Part shown: positions 39,129 through 46,016 of the stretch, one piece after another
How positions within the stretch are numbered: the first letter of the stretch is position 1
Layout of the letters: each line of letters begins with the position of its first letter
NCBI GenBank assembly: GCA_025361145.1
Contig: JANYAV010000018.1
Location: forward strand, 1 to 64,000
Length of the DNA: 64,000 nucleotides
Direction of reading: 5' to 3'
From: Dehalococcoidia bacterium
GTDB taxonomy: Bacteria; Chloroflexota; Dehalococcoidia; Dehalococcoidales; UBA3254
Notes under the pieces: generated by a model
Databases searched by the model: none
Told to the model about the DNA's origin: nothing
What the model saw: the letters and a program-made list of their open reading frames with translations, nothing else
Program-made: the position numbers and the translations under genes

Positions 39129-40361
39129 ATGTCTGCTATTGATACTGGCAATACCGCCTGGATGTTGATATCAACTGCTCTGGTCATGTTGATGACTCCG
39201 GGCCTAGCCTTTTTTTACGGAGGCATGGTTCGTAGAAAAAATGCCCTATCGACGATCATGATGAGTTTCATGACATTGGGTTTGATTGGTGTTCTGTGGG
39301 TTCTATATGGTTACAGCCTGTCTTTCGGTCCTTCTATGGGTGGAATAATCGGTGATTTAAGCTGGTTTGGTTTAAATGGGGTTGGACAGGATCCCTCCAC
39401 TATATATGCTACTACAGTGCCTCATCTGGTTTTTATGGCTTTTCAAATGATGTTTGCTATCATCACTGTGGCTCTTATCACAGGAGCTGTAGTAGAAAGA
39501 ATGAAATTCAGTTCAATTTTAGTCTTTGCGGTAGCCTGGTTTACTCTCGTATATTGTCCGGTAGCTCACTGGGTCTGGAATAGTCAGGGTTGGTTATATA
39601 AATTGGGGGCCCTGGATTTTGCCGGAGGCACGGTGGTCCACATTAACGCCGGTGTTTCAGCCCTGGCCTTAGCGTTACTATTGGGTCCTCGTAAAGATTA
39701 TCATAAGGGCGTTAACATAGGGTCCCACAACGTACCGTTCGTGGTCATCGGCGCCGGCTTATTATGGTTCGGGTGGTTCGGCTTCAATGCGGGCAGCGCT
39801 CTGACTTCTGGTGGACTAGCCGCCAGTGCTTTCGTGGCCACCAACACAGCCGCTGCCGCTTCTGCCTTAACCTGGATGTTTTTAAGCTGGTTTTTCCACC
39901 GGCCTACTGTTTCAGGTATTGCCACCGGTGCGGTAGCCGGCTTAGTCGCGATTACTCCAGCAGCTGGTTTTGTTAGCCCAATTATGGGTATACCCATAGG
40001 AATTGGTGTGGCTCTGGTTTGTTTCTTTATGATGCGGCTGCGCAATAAAACCAGAATTGATGAGTCCCTGGATGTGTTCGCCTGTCATGGTATGGGTGGT
40101 ACCTTTGGAGCTATTGCAACCGGTATTTTTGCCAGCACAGCCTTAACTGCGGGTGCGGGTGGGCTGCTCAACGGCAACATCAAACAGGTTGGCATTCAAC
40201 TCTTAGCAACCGTGGTAGTCTGGGGGTTTGCTTTTATCATGACACTGGGTATAGGCAAAGTAATCGACCTAACCATGGGCTTGAGGGTAAGTGAAACTGA
40301 AGAATCAATTGGCCTGGATATTTCTCAGCATGGTGAATCAGCCTACGGTGATGAGTTATAG
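39129..40361 (+). CDS. amt: Ammonium transporter Amt (first copy)
   Basis: A membrane protein of 410 residues with about 11 helices. The N-terminus NTAWMLISTALVMLMTPGLAFFYGGMVRRKN, the paired pore region and the conserved His in VWNSQGWLYK and CHGMGGTFGAIATG contexts identify Amt. ATG 39129 is preferred because GGAGG (39116-39120) precedes it. glnK follows 9 bp after the stop, the usual Amt-P-II pair. The promoter bears a GlnR-type box. The second copy at 50802 is closely similar. Confidence 0.95.
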   Translation: MSAIDTGNTAWMLISTALVMLMTPGLAFFYGGMVRRKNALSTIMMSFMTLGLIGVLWVLYGYSLSFGPSMGGIIGDLSWFGLNGVGQDPSTIYATTVPHLVFMAFQMMFAIITVALITGAVVERMKFSSILVFAVAWFTLVYCPVAHWVWNSQGWLYKLGALDFAGGTVVHINAGVSALALALLLGPRKDYHKGVNIGSHNVPFVVIGAGLLWFGWFGFNAGSALTSGGLAASAFVATNTAAAASALTWMFLSWFFHRPTVSGIATGAVAGLVAITPAAGFVSPIMGIPIGIGVALVCFFMMRLRNKTRIDESLDVFACHGMGGTFGAIATGIFASTALTAGAGGLLNGNIKQVGIQLLATVVVWGFAFIMTLGIGKVIDLTMGLRVSETEESIGLDISQHGESAYGDEL

Positions 40362-40370
40362 GAGACTGAT

Positions 40371-40709
40371 ATGAAAAAGATTGAAGCGATTGTCCGGGAA
40401 GAAAGATTTCACTTAATAAAGATTGCGTTGGAAGAAAAAGGTTTTATCAGCATGACCGTCAGCGACATTATGGGCAGGGGCAAACAGAGAGGTATCTCGC
40501 TAAAGTGGCGGGTGGGGGAGCATAGAATCGAATTTTTACCCAAGAAGAAAATTGAAATATTTGTTGAAGACAAGGACTGCCAGATTGTGGTGGATACGAT
40601 TATTGAAAGGGCTAAGACCGGGGCGGTAGGTGACGGCAAGATATTCGTTTCGCCAGTCGAGGAAGTTTATAAAATCCGGACCGGCGAAACAGGCCCCGAA
40701 GCAATCTAG
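40371..40709 (+). CDS. glnK: P-II nitrogen regulatory protein with a divergent T-loop
   Basis: A 112-residue P-II protein: MKKIEAIVREERFHLIKIALEEKGFISMTV at the start, DIMGRGKQRG, then LPKKKIEIFV, and GDGKIFVSPVEEVYKIRTGE at the end. ATP-binding residues are conserved. In the T-loop the uridylylated Tyr51 is His, and Tyr46 is Trp (SLKWRVGEHRIEF), so modification by GlnD-type enzymes is not possible. It probably gates Amt by ATP/ADP/2-oxoglutarate binding alone. Two hairpins follow the gene. Confidence 0.93.
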   Translation: MKKIEAIVREERFHLIKIALEEKGFISMTVSDIMGRGKQRGISLKWRVGEHRIEFLPKKKIEIFVEDKDCQIVVDTIIERAKTGAVGDGKIFVSPVEEVYKIRTGETGPEAI

Positions 40710-40720
40710 CTTTTTGATAA

Positions 40721-40780
40721 GGAGACTGTCCGTAAAGCAACCCCCGCCCCAGCGAGATAAAGAATTAACGGACAGTCTCC
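40721..40780. repeat. 13-bp inverted repeat downstream of glnK
   Basis: GGAGACTGTCCGT (40721-40733) is perfectly complementary to 40768-40780, with a 34-nt loop containing CCCCGCCCCAG. It precedes a true terminator. It could be an mRNA 3' protection hairpin. Confidence 0.6.
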
Positions 40781-40790
40781 AGGAAATATA

Positions 40791-40836
40791 TTTCGGACTC
40801 GTTCTTATTTATTAAGCAACGAGTCCGAAATTTTTT
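40791..40836 (+). terminator. Intrinsic terminator of amt-glnK
   Basis: TTTCGGACTCGTT (40791-40803) pairs perfectly with 40818-40830 and is followed by six T. Confidence 0.88.
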
Positions 40837-40986
40837 AGGGGGTATCATTCAGATGAAACCTGCGGCAAGTTCCCATAACGCAAATTTCACTCATGCGGCA
40901 TAAATACCCCAAATATTACCGCTAGATATTAATGTCTTCTGCTATTATCACCAGTTTAGCCGCGTGCATCCCGCCGCTGCGTGTAT

Positions 40987-41063
40987 TTTACCCGATAATA
41001 AATGGATCATATGTTCGTGGCAGGGCGAGTTTTATTATAAAAAATTGACAATAATCGGGTAAA
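40987..41063. repeat. Pair of inverted TTTACCCGAT sites before the glutamate synthase operon
   Basis: TTTACCCGAT at 40987-40996 and its exact complement ATCGGGTAAA at 41054-41063 lie 57 bp apart. The second sits between the -35 and -10 of the operon promoter. The 391-bp gap 40837-41227 has no gene. The two sites may be half-sites for a looping regulator. Confidence 0.45.
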
Positions 41064-41073
41064 CTGTTAAATT
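41045..41073 (+). promoter_or_regulatory. Promoter of the glutamate synthase operon
   Basis: TTGACA at 41045-41050 and TAAATT at 41068-41073 are 17 bp apart. GGCA-N6-TTCC at 41085-41098 (7 of 8 to the NrpR operator) lies just after the expected start. A weak GlnR-type series TTAAA-n6-GTAAT-n6-TTATT is at 41146-41172. Confidence 0.6.
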
Positions 41074-41227
41074 TAGGTATATGCGGCAACCACTTTCCGC
41101 AATATTGGGAAGTCCTAAAATCATACCTTTTAAAATATGATCTTCTTAAATTAACTGTAATTAAAGCTTATTCTAGTCATGGTGCTTGTTTCCAATCACT
41201 TTAGATAGCGAAGAAAGAGAATAATAA

Positions 41228-43072
41228 ATGATGAAAACAGATGAACTTAAAACCAAGCTAGGCAACATTAAAACCCTCGAAAGGGTAGAAGAAAGAGAGA
41301 TGTACAGTCATGACATCGGCGATTTACCGCTGATCATGACTAAAACCATGTTTAAAATTCTACCCGATATAGTTGTACAGCCTAAAAATGCGGATGAGAT
41401 TAAAAAGGTAGTTGAGATTGCTAATAATTTGAAAATTCCGGTGGTAACGCGGGGGGCTGCTTCCTGGGGTTTCGGCGGGGTTATCCCCACCCGTGGGGGA
41501 ATTGTGATTGACTTGTCCCCTTTCCGCAAAGTCGGGCCGATTGACACGGCTCAAAAGACCGTTACCGTACAGGCGGGCGCTCGTTGGAGCGATATTGATA
41601 TCGTTGCCAGGAAAGTTGGACTATGTTTGATGACTTACCCATCTAGCAAATTTTCCACAGTAGGCGGCTGGATCGCGACAGGTGGATACAGCATCAATAA
41701 CTATAAGTACGGCCACCTGTCAAAGCAGATTGTATCTATGACGGTCGTAACTGGTACTGGTGAAATTAAGAAGCTAACCCAGGTGGATCCCGAATTCCCC
41801 CATTACATATCAAGCGAGGGTGAGTTCGGCATAATAGTTGAGGTAATCCTTAAGCTGCGGGATATTCCTCAGGGTTCATACTCCCACCTTTTATATTTTG
41901 CGAACGACAAAGAAGCCTTCGTTTTCATTGATAAGTTCGTTAAAAATTCATCCCCTGTTCAGCTCAAGCCGAATGTTATTCGCTTTCTTGATGCGAACCA
42001 TCTGGGCGATATTAACCAGCTTATGCGGAACAGCTTTTTTAAAAAGAGCGCAGCGGTTTTATTTGAATTTGGCAGCGCCACTGAGGATGCTGAATTTGCC
42101 AAATATTTAGCGTCGATTAATAACCTTGAAGAAGCGCCTACTTACTTGGCGGATTACCTCTGGAATGAGCGCCTTTTCGGTATGAAAACCAAGCGTTTAG
42201 GGCCTACCATCCTGGCCAGTGAGGTCATTATGCCTATTACCGAAACAGCAGCCTTTATAGCGAAGGCCAAGAAGCTGGGGGCGAATTTCGGGGCTGAGAT
42301 TTACATCGACTCATATATCATCGATTCTAAGGATGCTCTTACTATGGCTACTTTTCTGTGTGATTCAAGAAGGAAGAGATATATTATAAGCTTGCCTCTG
42401 GTAGCCATGCTCACCAAGACGGCGATCGGATTAGGGGCTAAGCCTTACGGACTCGGCCTCTGGAATGCCGGCTATATCAATGCTCTGTACAGCAGCGAAG
42501 AACAAACTAAACTTAAAGCTTACAAAGCCAAGGTTGATCCAAACGATATCTTGAATCCTGGTAAATCCTTCGGTCTTGGTCCCAAAGGTCTTTCGGGCCT
42601 GGTTTTCAGTCCAGCTTTTTTTAATCCAGCGATAGGTCTCCTGGCTTTCACCGCCCCCGTGACCGGTAAAATCTTCTCTGCCCTCCTGGGAAAAGATAAG
42701 AAGGTCGATAATCTTGACCTTCAGTTGAGCACGCACGCTTGTGCCAAATGCGGCAACTGCATGGCGGTATGTCCTGCTTATCTGGTCACCGGTAATGAAG
42801 AGCTAACAGCTAAAGGGAAGATCGCTATAGCTAAAAAACTACAGGCTGGCAAGTCCGTGACCAAGGAGGAAGCGTCTGCTGCCTTCCTTTGTATGCATTG
42901 CAAAGCCTGTGAGTCGATCTGCCAAACCAATCTTGAATTGATGAACCTCTGGGATGCCCTGGAAAAGAAGCTGGAGGGTCAGTTCAGTCGGCCTGAGGCT
43001 CAGATCACGGAATTCCTTAAAAAAGTGGATGATAGTAAGGAGTTCTGGGACATGGTGGAACGGAACAACTAA
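41228..43072 (+). CDS. GlcD-like FAD-binding oxidoreductase with C-terminal 4Fe-4S domain
   Basis: A 614-residue protein. An FAD_binding_4 (PCMH) domain spans about 40-225, including VVTRGAASWGFGGVIPTRGG and STVGGWIATGGYSINNYKYG. An FAD-oxidase C-terminal region follows, and then two cysteine motifs of GlpC/GlcF type (CAKCGNCMAVCPAY near 505 and CMHCKACESICQTN near 560). Such proteins oxidise 2-hydroxy acids or act as electron-transfer subunits. Here it opens an operon with glutamate synthase subunits and no GltD is present, so it may feed electrons to the synthase (inference). Start ATG 41228 (another ATG follows at once). Confidence 0.75.
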   Translation: MMKTDELKTKLGNIKTLERVEEREMYSHDIGDLPLIMTKTMFKILPDIVVQPKNADEIKKVVEIANNLKIPVVTRGAASWGFGGVIPTRGGIVIDLSPFRKVGPIDTAQKTVTVQAGARWSDIDIVARKVGLCLMTYPSSKFSTVGGWIATGGYSINNYKYGHLSKQIVSMTVVTGTGEIKKLTQVDPEFPHYISSEGEFGIIVEVILKLRDIPQGSYSHLLYFANDKEAFVFIDKFVKNSSPVQLKPNVIRFLDANHLGDINQLMRNSFFKKSAAVLFEFGSATEDAEFAKYLASINNLEEAPTYLADYLWNERLFGMKTKRLGPTILASEVIMPITETAAFIAKAKKLGANFGAEIYIDSYIIDSKDALTMATFLCDSRRKRYIISLPLVAMLTKTAIGLGAKPYGLGLWNAGYINALYSSEEQTKLKAYKAKVDPNDILNPGKSFGLGPKGLSGLVFSPAFFNPAIGLLAFTAPVTGKIFSALLGKDKKVDNLDLQLSTHACAKCGNCMAVCPAYLVTGNEELTAKGKIAIAKKLQAGKSVTKEEASAAFLCMHCKACESICQTNLELMNLWDALEKKLEGQFSRPEAQITEFLKKVDDSKEFWDMVERNN

Positions 43073-43115
43073 ACTACCAGATATAAAAATAATTTAGAAA
43101 AGACGGATAAAGATT

Positions 43116-44516
43116 ATGCCGAAAAAGTATCACATCACGCCCAAACCTGCTCCCCTCGATATGGACTACGTATTTAAATTTACAATCGTCCGTGGGGAAA
43201 ACTGCATCAATTGCGGTAAATGTATCAAGGTCTGTATTTATGAAGCGCATAAACGCCGCACTGACGATCCCCGCAAGATGGCTGATCCCAACACTGTGGT
43301 ATGCAGAAACTGTTTCCGTTGCATTCAGGAATGTCCGCGGGGAGCACTGGAAAAATCTATCAATAAGGATTATTCCAATATCGGTGGTGCGTTCTGGAAG
43401 CCCGATATATTGATGAGCCTTTGGAAGCAGGCTGAGGATGGGAACGTACCCGTATCGGGTGCCGGTTACCGCGGACCCTTTACCGGAATTGGTTTCGACA
43501 GCATGTGGACCGATATGTCAGAGATTGTGCGCCCGACCCGGGATGGCATCCATGGACGTGAATATATTAACACCGGTGTTGACCTGGGTAGTAAACTCAA
43601 TCATCTGACTTTTGATTCTAACGGACAACTAATTTCCGTTGTTCCTGAGACAATAGATCTTCCTTTCCCGATACTTTTCGATATCACGGCTTATAAGCTA
43701 AGTTTACATGTTAAAGAAGCTATTTTAAAGGCTGCTTCTGTCATCCAGACCTGCTTAATCATACCGGTTACTGAGATTACACCTGAACTGGAAAAACATA
43801 GCGATAACATCATCCCCAGCCTTGCTTCTACGGATATCGATAAGCATGAGGCTATTCTCAAAAAGGCACGGCTGGTGGCTATCGACTATAGCGATGCAAT
43901 GTTGAAAGATTTCCAGGCCTTAAAGGAAAAAATAAAAAAGCATAATCATGCCCTGACCATCGTTCGCGTTCCAGCTGTCAAGAATGTTGAAGAAATCGTT
44001 GCGAAGTTAACACAAAATGGGGCTGAAATTATCCAAATCGTGGCCGATTACCGTGGCCAGGAGATCAATGAATCATCAGGAAAAGATGGTCGCCTTCTAA
44101 AAGACATCATTCGGGCTATTCACAGCAGATTGGTGGAAGACAAAATCCGCGATAGCGTTACTCTTGTCGCCTCGGGTGGTATTGGCATGGCGGAGCATGT
44201 ACCGAAGGCCATGCTCTGTGGTTCTGACCTGACGGCTATAGACATTCCCCTGCTGGTGGCCCTGGGTGTCAGGGTCTTTGAAGAACCGCAGAAATTGCTG
44301 GTATTCCCTGAAGGTCTGGATAAGATACCTTCTAGAAAACTTACACAACGTATAGTTAATCTCATGGGGGCCTGGCATTCTCAGATTCTCGAAATGATGG
44401 GCGCTATGGGCATCCGTGAAGCAAGACGTTTGCGTGGAGAATCCGGACGCGCGATATTTTTCGAAGAAATAGACAGAGAATCCTTTGGGAAATTATTTAA
44501 AAAAGAGAAGCGTTAA
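43116..44516 (+). CDS. Ferredoxin-domain protein with degenerate glutamate-synthase FMN domain
   Basis: A 466-residue paralogue of the next gene product. The N-terminal 100 residues hold two 4Fe-4S motifs (CINCGKCIKVC and CRNCFRCIQECPRGA). The rest aligns in order with the GltB2 barrel, but the FMN/2-oxoglutarate motif GGYGGTGAAP and the 3Fe-4S cysteines of the true subunit are missing. DYRGQEINESSGKDG stands in that region, while TLVASGGIGMAEHVPKAMLCG is retained. It is probably catalytically inert and electron-carrying or structural. ATG 43116. Confidence 0.7.
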   Translation: MPKKYHITPKPAPLDMDYVFKFTIVRGENCINCGKCIKVCIYEAHKRRTDDPRKMADPNTVVCRNCFRCIQECPRGALEKSINKDYSNIGGAFWKPDILMSLWKQAEDGNVPVSGAGYRGPFTGIGFDSMWTDMSEIVRPTRDGIHGREYINTGVDLGSKLNHLTFDSNGQLISVVPETIDLPFPILFDITAYKLSLHVKEAILKAASVIQTCLIIPVTEITPELEKHSDNIIPSLASTDIDKHEAILKKARLVAIDYSDAMLKDFQALKEKIKKHNHALTIVRVPAVKNVEEIVAKLTQNGAEIIQIVADYRGQEINESSGKDGRLLKDIIRAIHSRLVEDKIRDSVTLVASGGIGMAEHVPKAMLCGSDLTAIDIPLLVALGVRVFEEPQKLLVFPEGLDKIPSRKLTQRIVNLMGAWHSQILEMMGAMGIREARRLRGESGRAIFFEEIDRESFGKLFKKEKR

Positions 44517-44517
44517 T

Positions 44518-45999
44518 ATGAAACCATCAACCGTAAAAATCAATAAGATGCCTTCCCGGTTCAAACACCAGGTTCCGAAATATAAGGTTACCCGTTCTGA
44601 TGCTTGCATAAACTGTGGCACATGCGCCAAGACCTGTCCTTACGGTGTGCATGAAAGATCTGAGGGGCATAATAAAGTCAAGCCCCCTATCGATTATAAA
44701 TGTATCGGTTTTGAGTGCCAGAGCAAGGATTTCTGTTGTATCACCAAATGCCCACGTAAGGCTTTAAGCCTATCGCTGAACCCTATGTATAACACGCTGG
44801 GCGATCCCCGCTGGACCGCGGATATGATAACTGGTACCTGGATCATGGCTGAGACCGGTTATCCGCCTGAGCGCACTGACCTCGATTATAACGTTGGCAA
44901 TTCCGGCGGCGGGTTTGACAAGTTGCGCTTCAAGTTTCCAGCAAAACCTGCAAAAGTCGATAAAGCCGAGATTTCAACAGCTATTCCTTTGAATCGTCGG
45001 AAAGACGGGCGAGCGGATGTTGTGATCTCTACGCCTGTTTATGGTGGCGGCATGTCCTTTGGGTCGGTCAGTCTTTCTACCATGGTTTCCAAGGCACATA
45101 ATGCGACTATCTGGAATACTTTTACCTGCACCGGGGAAGGGGGTTTTCCCGATATACTTAAACCGTATTGTGATCATGTCATCACACAGGTCGCCACCGG
45201 GCTTTTTGGCGTCCGCGAAGAGACGATTCAAAGGGTCAAGATTGTGGAATTAAAATATGCTCAGGGTGCCAAACCTGGTTTGGGGGGACACCTGCTGGGT
45301 GAAAAAAACACTGAAGCTGTCGCTAAAATGCGTGAGGCTGTCAAAGGTACCTCACTATTTTCGCCCTTCCCTTTCCATTCGGTATATTCCATCGAAGACC
45401 ATAAAAAGCACATCGACTGGATCAAAGCTGTCAATCCCACGGCTCTGTTGTCCGTCAAGGTTTCAACCCCCAATGATGTCGATATGGTAGCTGTCGGGTC
45501 ATACTATGCAGGTGCCCATATTATCCATATCGATGGGGGATATGGTGGAACCGGGGCCGCCCCTGATATAGCCAAGAAAAACATTGCTATGCCTATTGAA
45601 TACGCCATCACCAAGGTCCATAACTTCCTGAAGGCAGAAGGTGTTCGTGATGCTATTACGCTGATTGCTTCAGGCGGCATCCGGACCGCTCATGATCTAG
45701 CTAAAGCTATCTGTTTGGGCGCCAATGGTGCGGTGATTGGCACCGCTGAACTGGTGGCTCTGGAGTGCGTTCGTTGCGGCAATTGTGAATCGGGACGCGG
45801 CTGTTCAAGGGGCATTGCCACCACAGATTCAGTACTGGCAGATTTATTTGACGAGAAGTGGGCAACACAGCGCTTGACCAACATGTACAATGCCTGGAAC
45901 GTCCAACTGGTCGATATCCTCCAGAAATTCGGCATGCATGACGTCAGTGAACTGGTGGGAAGGACCGACCTGTTGGAGCATATAGATTACAGTCATTAA
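44518..45999 (+). CDS. Glutamate synthase catalytic (FMN/Fe-S) subunit, archaeal-type GltB2
   Basis: A 493-residue protein. N-terminal ferredoxin motifs (CINCGTCAKTCPYG, and a modified second cluster CQSKDFCCITKCPRKA) precede the FMN TIM barrel, which has the signature HIDGGYGGTGAAPD, the ASGGIRTAHDLAKAICLGA segment, and the 3Fe-4S ligands CVRCGNCESGRGC. It makes glutamate from 2-oxoglutarate and ammonia channelled from the glutaminase subunit. ATG 44518 lies 1 bp after the previous stop, with AAGAGAAG upstream. Confidence 0.88.
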   Translation: MKPSTVKINKMPSRFKHQVPKYKVTRSDACINCGTCAKTCPYGVHERSEGHNKVKPPIDYKCIGFECQSKDFCCITKCPRKALSLSLNPMYNTLGDPRWTADMITGTWIMAETGYPPERTDLDYNVGNSGGGFDKLRFKFPAKPAKVDKAEISTAIPLNRRKDGRADVVISTPVYGGGMSFGSVSLSTMVSKAHNATIWNTFTCTGEGGFPDILKPYCDHVITQVATGLFGVREETIQRVKIVELKYAQGAKPGLGGHLLGEKNTEAVAKMREAVKGTSLFSPFPFHSVYSIEDHKKHIDWIKAVNPTALLSVKVSTPNDVDMVAVGSYYAGAHIIHIDGGYGGTGAAPDIAKKNIAMPIEYAITKVHNFLKAEGVRDAITLIASGGIRTAHDLAKAICLGANGAVIGTAELVALECVRCGNCESGRGCSRGIATTDSVLADLFDEKWATQRLTNMYNAWNVQLVDILQKFGMHDVSELVGRTDLLEHIDYSH

Positions 46000-46016
46000 A
46001 GGGAGTCTGATAAAAA

